A stretch of 64,000 bases of DNA from Liriodendron chinense (GCA_003013855.2 ML058492.1:3317365-3381364), one strand, 5' to 3'; numbered from the stretch's first letter, positions 1-12,269 are shown. Made by a program: numbers and translations. The notes: generated by a model not told the origin, from the letters alone.

Positions 1-2630
1 ATACCCCACATTCATCACTATTTGTTTGTTTTGGGGTCCCATCGACTATATCAAAATGCCATTCAACTTTCCAGAAAGGATTCCCGTCATCACATATATG
101 AAATAACCATCGAAGCCCATATGTGAATCCACGTGTATACGATTTGAAATTTTTCTTCCAAGTGGTGGCTATACTGTCGATCAACCAAACTTGTCTCTTC
201 ATTGGATAAACTACTATTAAAGTCCAGTGCAATTCGTGAACGTGGACAGGAAAGTAGACCTACAAAGTACATGAGAACTATTATAAGCACATATGTCTAC
301 CATGCGCATTCCATCAAAAGCACATACATAATTGTAGACAAACCGTCTCGTATTGCCACATGGGCTTTGCCGACCGAGCAACGAGGCCACAACCGATGGA
401 TTAAGTCCATTCAGCATCGTTTCCCTATTACTGTGGTCACCTGCAGCATATTTACATATGCTGTTGACATCTTTCTGGAACAATACCTATTTAAGTATGA
501 TAAGAGAAAACTATAAATTTCAGGCAGAATTATTACTACATATGATCATATCATTCTTCTTCTTATTAGGAATATTTACCCAAAACTAAGTGGACACAAA
601 TAAGCAATCATGGGGGTACGCAGCAGGATAATGTGCTCTGCGATCCGTCAGAAAATCCATGTACGCATTGATGCACTGTGTAAAGAATTATTCATCAGTA
701 AACATCGACAGTCAATGAAAGAGTTATCGACAATGAAACCTACATTGAACTGCGGCTTACCCCATCATCAACCCATACATTATCCCATATATAATGCAAC
801 CAATAATGGTCACCAGAATCGTAAGTGGCTTTGACAATACTGTATTCATCAGGCGATAGCTGTCTCGAAGGGTTCATAAATCCTGGTACGTCGGTGAAGC
901 CGAATTCGGACTCGGTGCCAGGTTCCGTGAATGGGCTGCGTTGGAACCTTGAAGGTTGTCGGTCACGAACGGGCTTCATATTATCATCTCCTGCTACCCC
1001 ACACGTGAAATGAGGAGGTGTCACAAATTTTGAATGACCCCCAGAATACATGACAAGGGTAGTGCAAACCTCTACATCATCCACATTATGATAACCGTAT
1101 GCCTTCGGAGTACGCTGAATTGTATGAGGCTCTACTTCCTCTCCATCCCGTTCATCGGCGGCGCGTTTTCCCTGAAGACACACGATATATACTTGGTTAG
1201 TATCTAAATCGCATTGTAAATTACCAGTGTTGCACAATTAGAATTGAAAATACCTTCACCGCCTCCAATTCGGCCTCAAGACGAGAAACTTTTTCACCTA
1301 ATTTCTGATTTTCCTCCTTCACTTCGGCCACTTCGTTCTCATATTTACTTACCTTATTCAAAAATATCTTATACAATTTATTCCATCTAGACTTTTCATC
1401 TGATTTTACAGGCCTCTTTGTGCTCACTCCCCCCTCTACATTTGTAATCATTACTGTCTTATTTGGCCCTATAGATTTAATCTCAATAGATTCTTGTCGT
1501 CTATCCATGTTCTTCTTTGACCTCTTCTCACTTATTAACGTCGTGTTTCGAAGAAGTATTTGAACTTCTATAACAGCGTCGTGCTCCTCCTCATCTGCTG
1601 TGGGAATGAGAGGCCCGGTGCTCACAAACTACACGATGAACATGAATGCAATTATTAGAACATAAAAGTAATGTTAAAACGACAAAATCCACCGTCACAC
1701 TACATTCCATGCATATTACCGATTCTTTTTCAAAGGTTTTAGAAACGCTTGCAGACCGCGCTATCATGTTCATTTTCAGTTGAGAAATCGTGAAATATGG
1801 ATAACAGTCCTTCTCGAAGCCCAGCGATTTGAGCTGGTTAGAGGTGGGAAGGACTCGTATGCCCAAACCTGTCGAGTCAAGAATACAAAAGAAAATGAAT
1901 AATATAAGGTAATATATCGTGTATTTGGAATGTACAAATTCATAGAATACAATACTAAAGTTACCTGAAGGGCAAATGTGTTTCCACAAAAAACGTACGT
2001 ATCTGGATAGTGGGCCTTTATTGTCGTGTTGGCATGGTACTTCAAGATTTCGTAGCCAACTCGACCCCAAGGATAGTTATTAAAATCATCGATACTATTT
2101 CCTAAACTAATATATTCCTCCACACATTTATTCTTTCCAGGCAATCCAACGATTAAATTATCCACGCATAATAGTAGGGCAAATTTCACGACATGCGAAT
2201 GTCTTTTCGACCCAACAAGACTTTCAAAAGTTTCCATTAAGTCTTTCTTTGTAATATGTTTATAATTCTGAAAGTACCGGTCTCGTAACTCGTTCTTCTC
2301 TTCTTTTAGCTTGTACGGTACCCACTTCAATCCCATAATTAATGTGTATTCCATCTCACCAAAATGGATGATGGAATCATGGATGTTGAACCGTAGGTCA
2401 CCGAGATGTCTCTGCATCAACGCATGGATGATTGGTCCATGAAATATGAATTCTCTTTCATTAAAGTCTAGCAAATATCCAAAGCAAGTCGATCGGAATA
2501 AATCTCTACAATTTTTACACCCATCAAATGCAGCCTTCAATGGAGTTAAAAATTCAACTGAACATTTTGCTGCCACCTTCTTAGCAAAATAATCTGAGCA
2601 AGGACCCGGCTTCCTCTCATTCATGCCACC
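1..2630 (-). CDS. DUF1985 + Ulp1 (C48) protease-like gene carried by a Mutator-like element, partial
   Basis: The gene is read leftward and runs off the window edge. An exon starting after an AG at 2630 (first ATG 2624-2622) and ending at 1965 encodes a DUF1985 domain (CFGYLLDFNE, LIMGLKW, KFALLLCVDNLIVG, YPWGRVGYEILK). A 96-bp GT-AG intron (1869-1964) joins FALQ to VWAYESFPP. A stop follows about 30 codons later, so either an exon end is missed or the copy is decaying. Exons at about 1254-1625 (acidic, then coiled coil) and 1171 to about 740 are separated by an 82-bp GT-AG intron (1172-1253). The last visible exon (259 to 1) is the peptidase core: HELHWTL (catalytic His), VWLIDSI (Asp), then TPKQTNSDECGV (Gln and Cys). 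Ulp1-type enzymes cleave SUMO precursors and conjugates. DUF1985-Ulp1 fusions are known passengers of plant transposons such as the Kaonashi MULEs of Arabidopsis. Family is sure; function of this copy is not. Confidence 0.75.
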
Positions 2631-2739
2631 TGTGGATATGTGTTGAAACAATTAGTACAATGAATAATGTATAATAAGTTGAAATACATGAATTAACCAT
2701 AAATATATAATAAATACACATTCGAGGGTAATTGGTGCA

Positions 2740-3295
2740 TAGAGGTGGTAAACGATCCGAGCCGGGCGGTGTTAGCCCTACTTTGCTTTGGCTTGTTTTT
2801 ATGCCACCCCGGTTTGTGGATTGGCTTGGTTTGTGTATGTGTATTATATGTATTATGTATTATGTATTATTCATGTTATCCATGTAAGAGGCTGTTCGAA
2901 ACAAAAGTTCAGGAGCATAATTTTACAACTGCATGGGAACATCAAGTGGCCTTGTATATGTATTATGTATTATGTATTATTCATGTCATCATGTATATGT
3001 ATTATCCATGCCATCCATCTTTACATATCATTTTAGGACATGATCTTGAAATCATAAACAAAGCTCAAGTGGATCACACCACAGGAAACAATGTACTTAC
3101 GATCTACGAGCAGAATTAAGACGAATCAAACCAAGCTGAATTGAACCGAGGTGGATTGAACCGAGCTTCCAGCCATATGGACCCGGTATTACCCTAGTTT
3201 GAGCTTGCTTTTGTTTTTTTTTTTTTTTTTTGTAAGGAGCTTGACTATGAGGCTTGGTTTAGTTTTCGAGCTGGCTTGGTTTGTGCCCACCTCTA
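2740..3295. mobile_element. hAT-type non-autonomous element, TIR TAGAGGTGG
   Basis: The segment begins TAGAGGTGG and ends CCACCTCTA. The flanking 8-mers TTGGTGCA (2732-2739) and TTGGCGCC (3296-3303) agree at 6 of 8 bases, the size of a hAT target duplication. The interior holds no gene; it has CTTGGTTTG-like motifs at both ends, short direct repeats of TATGTATTATGTATTATTCATG, and a T run near 3214-3230. It lies between the Ulp1-like gene and its element's terminal repeat. Confidence 0.55.
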
Positions 3296-3394
3296 TTGGC
3301 GCCATTGAAATGTTTATTTTAGAATCCAACCAAAGGTTATCGGGGCCCTTCAAATGGTGCACCTTGATGGATGTAACACATACTGCTTAGGGGG

Positions 3395-4140
3395 AATCCA
3401 CAATGCAAGCCGAATTCCACAGTGCTCATTGGGAATCCACTATGCCTGGGGGACTCCACATTGCTCAGTGGGAATCCACAATGCCTAAGGATTCCACAGT
3501 ACTTAGTGGGAATCCACACTGCCCGGGGGATTCAACAGTGGTCACTGAGAATCCACAGTGCTCAATCGGATTCCACGGTGCCTAGGGGATTCCACGGTGA
3601 TCAGTACGAATCCAGAGTTATCAGGGGGATTCCATAGTGCCAGGGGGATTCCACAGTGATCAGTACGAATCCAGAGTTATCAGGGGGATTCCATAGTGCC
3701 AGGGGGATTCCACAGTGCTCAATACGAATCCACAATGCCAGGGGGATTCCACAATGCTCAGTGGGAATCCACAGTGCTCAGGGGGGTTCCACAGTACCTG
3801 GGGGATTCCACGGTGATCAGTGGGAATCCACAGAACTCATGGGGATTCCACACTGCTCTGTGGGAATCCACAGTGCTCAGGGGGGTTCCACAGTACCTGG
3901 GGGATTCCACGGTGGTCAGTGGGAATCTGCAGAACTCATGGGGATTCCACACTGCTCTGTGGGAATCCACAGTGCTCAGGGGGATTACACAGTACCTGAG
4001 GGTTTCAAGACTGCTCAGTGGGAATCCACAGTGCTTGGGGGATTCCACACTGCTCAGTGGGAATCCATAGTGCTCAGGGGGATTCCACAGTGATCAGTAG
4101 GAATCCACAGTTACAAAGGGAATTCCACAGTGCTCGAGGG
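3395..4140. repeat. Minisatellite of about 20 and 40 bp periodicity (GGGAATCCACAGTGCTCA type)
   Basis: About 35 head-to-tail copies of a roughly 20-bp unit (GGGATTCCACAGTGCTCAG and variants), arranged as a higher-order unit of about 40 bp alternating GGGGGATTCCA and GTGGGAATCCA. Open frames across it (TVLRG, HTALWEST repeats) are a consequence of the period and are not taken as coding. The unit reappears in inverse orientation at 16310-16560. Confidence 0.85.
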
Positions 4141-4239
4141 ATCCAAGGAAGACTTTCGAATAATACACAGGAGAAATAATTAAAATAATACACATTATTA
4201 CCTCTACACGCCATATCAGTCACAGTGAGAGAAGATTTG

Positions 4240-4870
4240 AGGTGTCGGTGTGGGTCCCACGGAAGAAGGAGCAACGGCCGGAAGTCGTTTTCTTAGAAGC
4301 AAAAGGTGGTGGTCCCCTACGTCGTGCCTGGTGGTGGTCCCTTGCTGATGACGACGGTGAAGCTTTCTTATTTCTGAGCAAATGGCTACGAGCCAATGGC
4401 CCCACCATTTACAAACCAAAAACTGTTCGTATGTGGGGCCCATTGGATGGTGGCAGAAGAAATCCAATCCGTTCGTACAAGAATGATTTTAAACTACTAT
4501 ATCATCAGAAAATATGAAGATAAAATTTAGTATGGGTGAACCACACCATTAGAAAAGAATTTAGAAAGAAGGAGAAACGTCAAGACTTTTGTTGACCACA
4601 CATCACCTAAAAATGAATGCAAAAACACTTCCCGTGATTTTTGAAATTAATCCTCTCATATGAGCGGATCAGATTGGCCATCCGATGGCCAAAATTGTTG
4701 ATTTTGTGGGCCCCACAATCCCCTTAAGAAAAATCCCTGTGCGAAAAGCAACTCCGTACGTCACCAGCTGGTCAGAGGGGCAAAACCGACCACAAACTTT
4801 CCAATTTCTAGTGAAAAGGCCACTTTGGAAAGTTTGTATAAGAAATTAAAGTTTTAGTTAAAATGGCCAC
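4240..4870. mobile_element. Right terminal region of the first Mutator-like element
   Basis: This stretch aligns with the right terminal repeat of the second element at 12430-13109. Both share TATGTGGGGCCCA followed by TGGAT, then GTTGATTTNGTGGGG, AAAATCCCT, and a terminal GTANGTC..CAGAGGGNCAA block in the same order and spacing. The Ulp1-like gene to its left reads away from it, the same architecture as in the second element. The left end of this element is outside the window. The exact outer end near 4870 and a 9-bp target duplication could not be fixed. Confidence 0.6.
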
Positions 4871-4999
4871 ACCTCGGGGCTAATATAGTAAAAATCCCAG
4901 CGGCATCCCGAATATGTAGGAGATGATACGATAGAGATGGAATAACAAGGATATGGTAGAACCATCTATATACATTACACGTGGTCAGGTTATCCATCA

Positions 5000-5430
5000 A
5001 TCTGAACCGTCCAACTAGTGGGCTTCATTGTGGATGGATGCTATCTTGAAAATTTTATACATCTGAAGACTATAACCATCATTTATCTTTAATTTCCAGC
5101 ATTTAATATTGACCATTAACTTTTTTCCACTCTCCCAACTATCATGACATCCACCGTTGAAACCTTCTTAGGTGGCACCATGATGTTTAGTTTTCATCCA
5201 ACCTGTTAATAAGGTCATATAGACCTGGATGAAGGGAATCCAAAAATATCAGCTTGATCGAAAACTTCTGTGGCTCCCATAAAGTTTTTAATGGTGGGCG
5301 TTTAATCCCCACTGTGTGGTCCACTTGAGCCTTGGATCTGTCTCATTTTTAGGTGGGTATTCTAAAATGGTCTGGCAAAATGAATGAACAGCGTGGATAA
5401 AACCCATACATCACAGTGGGCCCCACAAAG
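5000..5430. mobile_element. GTGGGGCCCACC fold-back MITE, left arm degenerate
   Basis: The right half is canonical for the family: CATCCAACCTGTTAATAAGG, ATCAGCTTGATC, AAGTTTTTAATGGTGGGCGTT, GTGGTCCACTTGAG, then a terminal GTGGGCCCCAC at about 5430. The left arm is eroded. Other copies are listed separately. Confidence 0.65.
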
Positions 5431-6328
5431 CCCTGCCTTGACGGATCATCGTCCATGCGGTGGCAGGACGTTATCCGCTTTCGATTGTATCATGGAATTC
5501 AATGTTGGTGGGGGCCAGGCTCCAATCATAATTTGCCACCATTTTGAAGGGAGTTTTGACATACGTTGTTTGGTTGTTTGTTTTTTCTTTTTTTTTTCTT
5601 TTTTTCTTTTTTTCCTTTTTTTCTTTTTTCTAAATGCTAAATAATTCTCTCCTTTTTAGTATTATCAGATAATTTAATAATTATTTTATCGTAAAACATT
5701 GAATGGTGGAGGATCTTCTTTTATGATATTTTTTTCCAGTTGATATAGATCGTTAGTGTATTTAATTTCCAACTTTGCGTTTGTAAACCATTCAAAAGGT
5801 CCCATTGTTCTGTTAAGGAGTTTATTATTTTTTTTAAACCTTTTTGGAAATGATCCGTTCATGGTAAGACAAAATAATCAATGGTCTAGATTACCATTAA
5901 ACTTGGATGAGAAGCGCTAAAGCGAGTTGGGCTTTGCTACATGAGGCGGCTAATGTTGCACATGAGTGAAGGATTCAAGACGGTCATAAGATGGAGTAAA
6001 ATGGATAATACCATGGCCCAAAAGGCTTGGTAGTCCACTCTTACTGTCTAATTGGTTGGCACTTGGAGCCTATTTCCATCTTAAAATCCAATTCCAGCTG
6101 AATCTAGAAATTGATGTGTTTGGTGGCAAATTCTAACCAAATAGAATTCTAGCGCAAAGTAGGCTGCATCAAAAGTTATGTTCACCCACGGGAAGGGATG
6201 TAAGTTATGTTCAGCGTTGGTAAACCCACAGGAAGGGATGTAAGCCGATAAAACCTTAATATATGATGTCATTATGACAATAGCTTCCTTGTCTGAACCT
6301 TTTTTATCTAGCCTCCTTGGGCATTGGT
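5431..6328. other. No gene recognised
   Basis: This interval holds a T-rich run (5578-5632, TTTTTTCTTTTT units) and AT-rich spacer. I see no conserved reading frame, RNA gene or bounded repeat. Confidence 0.5.
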
Positions 6329-6790
6329 GGCCTTTTTTCCTTATCAAATTGCCTATCTACATAGGTTGCCCCATCCTACAATGATAGCAGAACGCGAAAG
6401 TCAATAGGCCTTTTGTGCAGGGGAGTGGGCCCCACCAAATCAATGGTTGGGGTCACCCCATGGCCGATCTTACCTGTTCACTGTATTTGAACAGCTACAA
6501 ACACACAAGAGGGTCATTTAAAAAAATAGACTGTTGTATGGCCCACAGCCGCGCATTAATTCCAAGCTCTTTCCACGGGTGTCGTCCATCAACAATGAGT
6601 TCTACCCTTAGACTTCGTCCAATGGCCTTACATTAAAACCTCTCTCACGTGGTTGACGTGGATCTCCTTCGAGACTATCCAATAGGTCCCACACAGAGTC
6701 ACACGTGAGTTCTAAAGGTGGGGCCCTTACGCAGGAAAGGTCATTCAACATTTGCTCCTTTTCTTTCTTTTTCTTCTCTCTTCTTCAAAG
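6329..6790 (+). repeat. Left terminal inverted repeat of the second Mutator-like element
   Basis: Matches the reverse complement of 12645-13109 with small indels, by eye roughly 75-80% identity. It contains two GGGCCCCACC motifs. The outermost bases are uncertain by about 10 bp. Confidence 0.7.
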
Positions 6791-7304
6791 GGGACCATAA
6801 GAAGAGCACTAGCCCACACAGTATCGACAGTTAGAAGGGTTACGGACTAACAACCTACTACCAGTGACGTTGAGAAACTCTAACAAATCCCTATGAAATT
6901 TCAGCGAAGTATTGGGACGAAAAGTAAGGTTTTCTAAAGTTAATCGAGAAACTCCGGCAAATCCCCATGAAATTTCGGCGAAGTGTTGGGATAAATTTTT
7001 TTAAGTTAATCGACCACATTGTGATACGTAAAAGCTATGGTGTGCAAAGGTAATTGTTTGTGTGTATTGTTTTTATTTTGTTGGTGGCAGACAATGATCG
7101 GAGGTTATGAAGCGGATGAGGGTGTGGTGGTCCCTTTTGTAGTTGTTTTGTTTATTCATTTTTTATTTTTTTCTTATTTGAATGGTTGAATTTTCATAAA
7201 GGTATTAGGATGTTGTATTTGTATGGATCCTGTATACATGGTGGAGGTTGTCGGTGGTCCCATCTTTGAAGGGTTTCATTTTATTATTATTTTTTTAAAG
7301 GTCG

Positions 7305-7495
7305 ATACACACTATCCATTGTCGATACACACTATCTATTGCTGATACACAGCCACTATCGGTGATTGATAATTAATATCAGCGATTGATAGTTATTATT
7401 GGCGATGGACAATTATTATCGGCGATGGACAATTATATCGACAATTGATAGTGAGTATCGGCGAATGACAACTAATATCGGCGATACAGTCTTTT
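7305..7495. repeat. Cluster 1 of the TATCGGCGATNGACA short repeat
   Basis: About eight degenerate copies of a 20-24 bp unit around TATCGGCGATGGACAATTAT. The first copies (CGATACACACTATCCATTGT) are in the opposite orientation to the later ones, giving an internal palindromic arrangement. The same unit forms clusters at 9160-9620, 10935-11415 and 12270-12315. Confidence 0.75.
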
Positions 7496-7549
7496 TTAAT
7501 TTGATAAATTACATATGGTGTTTCACTTAATATAATCATCTGTCTTTCA

Positions 7550-8950
7550 ATCACTATAACATCCAAGTTTGCGGCAAAAAGGCATGGTCCTCGCCTACAA
7601 TACTCCAATGTGAAGTTCACATTCAAGTGTTTAGTAGAATTCCTACTACTTTAAATTATGAATTTAACAAGTCCCCTAATAGGAGGGAGATATTTAGAAG
7701 AACCCAATTTGGGTATCTCCTTGATTTTAACGAAGGAGAGTGGAAGGCAAATGGACCATTAATCCAATACCTTATGCAAAGGCACCTCGATCACCTCCGC
7801 TTTGATTTTGGTGGCACCATTCTCAAATTCAAGGAGATGGACGTTGCCTTAATTACAGGTCTGAAGTTGGGAACCCCAGATCAATCAAAGCAAACCCATC
7901 AAAGATTGTCTATGAACATTAAGGATCGATTTTTTAAGGATCGGTCCCATATTTCAAGAAAGGATTTACTCGATGCATTTAAAACCCTCTCACGAGAGAG
8001 AAGTAATGACGAGATCGTCGTATAGTTGGTGATGTTGATATGTATATAAAATTTAGTTATCGGAGCGCCCAACAAATAGGTCATGCGAAGATAAGTATAT
8101 AAATTTAGCAATTAATTTTAATACTTTTATAATCACCCTTGGGGAACTGTGGGGTACCAGATATTAAAGGAAGAAGCGAAAACTGTGATTAAGTCTCGCA
8201 TTCCGAAGTCTTAAGACTAAGACTTCTGCGGATGCCCATATGCCCCACAGGTAATTTCCTATTTATTATAAATTTTCGTAATATATTATGCCAATGTGGA
8301 CATATGATTATGTAAGTTTGTCATTGCACTTAAACGTGACTAACTTGTCGTACTGTTGTATGTAATGTTTAGTTTAGATGTACTTATAGTACTACTTGCG
8401 TGTGTGTAGATATACTTTCCATTAAATATAAAAAATTATCACTGAATTTTGTTTGTCGTGTACCCCAAAAGAAAGCTGGTTTGATTGTTCGACAACATCG
8501 ATGAAAAGCATATTTGGAGATATAATCATTTCATGAATGGCTACACGGAAGCATTAAGATGTTTATTCTATCTATGTGACTGGGGGAATAGACATTGAGA
8601 GAAAAGTCGGCTCCTCAAAATAGTACAAGGTCTTCCAAAATAGGAAGGTGGAACTGAGTGCGAGATATTTATGATGAAATACATCGACTTGCTCTGTAGA
8701 AATCGGGAGATCGCATTCGACCCGATAAGATTCTTATGAAAATTTTCTCAACCTGATACATTATTCGTTAGTGGTCATACTATGAATTAACTTGTAAATT
8801 TACTTACAGAAGGTCTCCTATTTTAAAGAGATCTTATCATTTGATTGCCTTCATCAATATAGAAGGACTGAAAGGCAAAGATCCGAACTGGTAGAACTGG
8901 CTGAGATGAGAGAGCAGGGAGATGATGTAGAAGTTATAAAATCATGACCC
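7550..8950 (+). pseudogene. Decayed DUF1985-Ulp1 gene of the second Mutator-like element
   Basis: Two parts of the same fusion as at the left edge are recognisable. DUF1985 lies at 7627-8025 (RRTQFGYLLDFNEGEW, YLMQRHLDHLRFDFG, ALITGLKLG, ISRKDLLDAF), preceded in another frame by AAKRHGPRLQ and KCLVEFL at about 7570-7640. After a gap without clear coding comes the Ulp1 C-terminal part at about 8475-8720 (NHFMNGYTEALRCLFYLCD, then ECEIFMMKYIDLLCRNREIAF). The Gln codon of the active site (PKQ in the sister gene) is TAG here, and the residue after the catalytic Cys is Glu instead of Gly. The stretch that should hold the catalytic His and Asp is missing or unrecognisable. The gene reads inward from the left TIR. 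Confidence 0.75.
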
Positions 8951-9159
8951 CCCACGACAACCCCATCCACACATAGATACTCACTCTGAAGGAGGAAATG
9001 GAAAAAAATAGTCATATGTAATACATTTACTTTCTGTTCCCCCAGTTTTTTGTTTTGAAAGGAGATTGTATGCATATAATATTTTATTAATGTAATTATT
9101 CTTTTTTATGATGAATGAACTTGGAAATATATGACTCTTCTTATTGATGAATGATGTCA

Positions 9160-9620
9160 TGGATCACTATCCATCGGCGATCCACGGTAAGTAGCAGCGT
9201 TAGATATTGTATTACAAAATTCTTTCATCTCATGTGCTATAGAAGCTTTAAAATTTTCATGAAAGAGAGGGAGAATGAAGGCATGTTGTTGTAATGGAGG
9301 CATTTTGTTGAAAGGGAGAAATGTCGTAATCGTCGATAGTGTCACTGTTGATCATCGATACTCACTATCCATCGTCGTAGTGTTACCATCCATCGCCGAT
9401 ACTCATGTCCATCGTTAATAGTGTCACTGTCTATCGCCGATACTCATGTCCATGTCGATAGTATCATTGTCCATCGCCAATACTCATTGTCCATCGCCGA
9501 TACTAACTGGTCATTAGCTGCATTCACAGTGCATATCGGTGATCGACAATGAGACTATCGGTGATGAACAGTTAGTATTGATGATGGAAAACGAGTATCA
9601 ACGATGGACTATCTGTTCCT
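9160..9620. repeat. Cluster 2 of the TATCGGCGATNGACA short repeat
   Basis: Copies before about 9520 are in the orientation TCCATCGCCGATACTCA; copies after 9530 are in the reverse orientation (CATATCGGTGATCGACAATG). The cluster is thus a large imperfect palindrome. Confidence 0.7.
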
Positions 9621-9889
9621 TTATCGATAGTTCAAAGTATGCTATATGTTATCTATCCAACATTCACATCAACATATACAACATTCACAGTCTACACCAT
9701 AAAAAAAGGCAAAGCTAATATTTTGGTTTCTTTATATATAAGACAAAATACATATCAAGAGAACTAATCGACATATAAGCAAAAAAAAAATACGTTTTTT
9801 CATATATATCACAGAATACATCTTAAATATGCCAATTTCCCATCCACTCATATTGAGAGGCCAATCGGCCAAGACCACAACAGCAATTG

Positions 9890-10500
9890 ATAAATTCTCC
9901 CTCCAGGTAACTGTTTGGACCTCTTCATCTTCATAGCGGGCAAGCATTCCCACAAAGAAGGTCTGTTCCCTCGTTAAGAGTCGGTCGGCATCTTCCAATG
10001 CTTCAGCCCTTAATATTGCTACTTGTTAGGCTACTCATAGCTGAATTTTGACTTCATGGAAGGGGCCTTCCAATTCTGCAAGGGGACCTTCTCTACTGAT
10101 CTGATGTTTCAATCTATCTTTGAGCATAGAGAGTTGTAGGATAGATTGCATGACAATATAGTACGTAGTGCGAAAGGTTATACAAGTGGCTTCATGTTCG
10201 TGAATGTCTTCTTGCACATGTCGAAGCTACTCCTCAAGAACTTGATGATAACAAAGTCGTTGTATCATCTAAATGTAAAGCTATTTGACCTCTCGGAACG
10301 ATTGAATAATGGCTCGAACCATTCGTAACAAGATGGCCACTTCCCCTGCAGACGTGTCCGATTTTTCAAAGGGATGGAGTTATTTGATATGTAAATCGAT
10401 CTCTCCATCCCTGTCTACAAGAGTCAAGGATAACAAATCTAATTGCAAGATAGAAGTCAAGAAAGCAGTGGCAAGACGAGTGACTTCGAAAGTCATAACA
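9890..10500 (-). pseudogene. Unrecognised coiled-coil-like passenger gene, copy A (decayed)
   Basis: Read leftward from about 10500, this aligns throughout with copy B at 11569-12162. Matching blocks are LQLDLLSLTLVDRDGEI near the start, YHQVLEE in the middle, and ARYEDEEVQTV at the end (copy B has FQLDLLDLSLAGRDGEI, DHQVFYEE, and ARYGGEEVETV). Copy A has several in-frame stops, at different codons from copy B, so both descend from an intact frame. The composition is rich in Glu, Arg and Leu with heptad-like spacing. I do not recognise the family and assign no function. Confidence 0.55.
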
Positions 10501-10579
10501 AGGGAGACTATTTTTTACTAAAAGCTTACGGAGCTACAAAGATAAGAGTAAGGTGGGTTACGGTCACAATGCATATATA

Positions 10580-10895
10580 AGTGGGAAAGAAAACACCGAA
10601 AATCGATCTCCATTAATTCATTGCATGAAGGGGCTTGGTTCTCCATATGATTTTTTCTTTCTCAAAAGTTGACACTGAAAATTGATCCTCATTAATTCAT
10701 TGCATGAAAAGGTTGGTTCTCCATATTGATTTTTTTCTTTCTCAAAGATTAACATTGAAAATCGATCCCCATTAATTCATTGTATGAAAGGGTTTGGTTC
10801 TTTATGTTGATTTTTTCTTTCTCAAGAGTTGATTGACACGAAATATTGAACCCCCTTAATTCATTGCATGAAGGGGCTTAATTTTTTATGGTTGG
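10580..10895. repeat. Tandem repeat, about 80-bp unit, four copies
   Basis: The unit contains GAAAATCGATC, CATTAATTCATTGCATGAA, GGTTCTCCATAT, and TTTTTTCTTTCTCAA. Four copies lie head to tail just upstream of copy A of the passenger gene. There is no reading frame. Confidence 0.8.
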
Positions 10896-10934
10896 TTTTG
10901 TCATTCGCAGAATGCAAGTGAGCATCCACGAGGC

Positions 10935-11415
10935 GGACGGTCGATCACTGATACACACAGTTTATTGGCGATCAACATTCTGTATCGGCGATCGATATTG
11001 TGTGTCGGCAATAAATAGTGCGTATCGGCAATGGTCAGTGTCACATCAACGATGGACATTATAAGATCGACAGTGTGTATCGGTGATCAACATTGTGTAT
11101 CGACGATGGTTAGTGTCGCATCGACGATGGACATTATACGATCGATGGTATGTATCAGCGATTAACGTTGTGTATCGGCGATCGACAACGTGTATCGATG
11201 ATGGATAGTGTTACATCGGCGATGGACATTAATTGATCAATATTGTGTATCGGCGATCGACAGTGTGTATTGACGATGGACAGTACGTGTCGACTATCAA
11301 CATTGTGTATCGGTGATCGACAGTGCATATCGACGATCGACAATGTCACATCGGCGATGGACATTAATTGATCAACATTGTGTATCGACGGTCGAAATTG
11401 TGTATCAGAGATCCA
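10935..11415. repeat. Cluster 3 of the TATCGGCGATNGACA short repeat, the largest
   Basis: About 20 copies of a 22-24 bp unit (GTGTATCGGCGATCGACA and variants), with a higher-order period near 115 bp marked by GATGGACATTA followed by NGATC. It lies between the two passenger gene copies. Confidence 0.8.
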
Positions 11416-11568
11416 CACAACAAAATACAAATTGTTATGAATACATATACAAATGAATGGTCAGAAGATTACATACAAAAGACATCTTAAGATTTTCCAT
11501 TTCGTACCCTCTCATATCAAGAAATAGTAGTCGACCAGGATCTCAGCAGTCCACGATGAATCATGCCT

Positions 11569-12162
11569 TCACAAAACTGTTTCGACCTCTTCCCCCCCAT
11601 ACCGAGCACATAAAGTCACATAGAACTCTTCTACCCTGCATAAGAGATCTTCGGACCTTTCCACTAATTCGGCCGAAAATAGTTCTACACGTCGGGCTTC
11701 TTCGAGCCCGAATCTGAGTTCAGTCCGTTTGTCTTCCAGTTCTTCAAGGTGGCCTGCTCTTCTGATATGACGTCTCCCTCTATGTATGATCGAAAAGAGC
11801 TGTCGGATAGACTGTCGGGCATTACGGTGATCCGTGCGGCAGCCATCTTCTATGGCTTCGACGCGGTTAATCTCTTCTCGTATTTGTGTAAGCTCTTCAT
11901 AAAAAACTTGATGATCATACAATAGTTGTGTCATCACGATGTAATATTGTCGAGCATCATGAAATTCTTGAAGATATCTTCAAACCTGCTATAAAATAAA
12001 GGCAATTTTCTGCGTAACACTGTCTGTTGTCTCAAATGAATAAAGTTCATGGAGATGTGCAACAATCTCTCCATCTCTTCCTGCAAGGCTGAGATCCAAC
12101 AAATCTAACTGAAAAATGGAAGCCACGAAAGTTACGGCATGATGAGCAGCAACAAAAGACAT
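11569..12162 (-). pseudogene. Unrecognised coiled-coil-like passenger gene, copy B (two in-frame stops)
   Basis: A single frame of 198 codons runs from ATG 12162-12160 to the stop at 11569-11571. It is broken only by TAG at 11991-11989 and TGA at 11982-11980; at the second site copy A has CGA, so C-to-T decay explains it. The N-terminal part (FVASIFQLDLLDLSLAGRDG) is moderately hydrophobic. The C-terminal 120 residues are charged and Leu-rich with likely coiled coil (EELTQIREEINRVEAIEDG, HLEELEDKRTELRFGLEEAR), ending ARYGGEEVETVL. It reads inward from the right TIR, opposite to the Ulp1-like gene. I recognise no conserved domain. It may be a captured host fragment or an element-specific gene. 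Confidence 0.55.
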
Positions 12163-12269
12163 GCTTAAAGAGATTACTCTCTGCAAGAAGATTACGAAGC
12201 TGAAATGATGGGATTTAAAAGGGTTGATGGTTAGAGAGCCTATAATGCAAGCCAATAAGGGCACATTTC

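Noticed and set aside
3395..4140. CRISPR-like array or repeat protein
   Set aside because: Units are contiguous with no unique spacers, the genome is eukaryotic, and open frames follow from the period.
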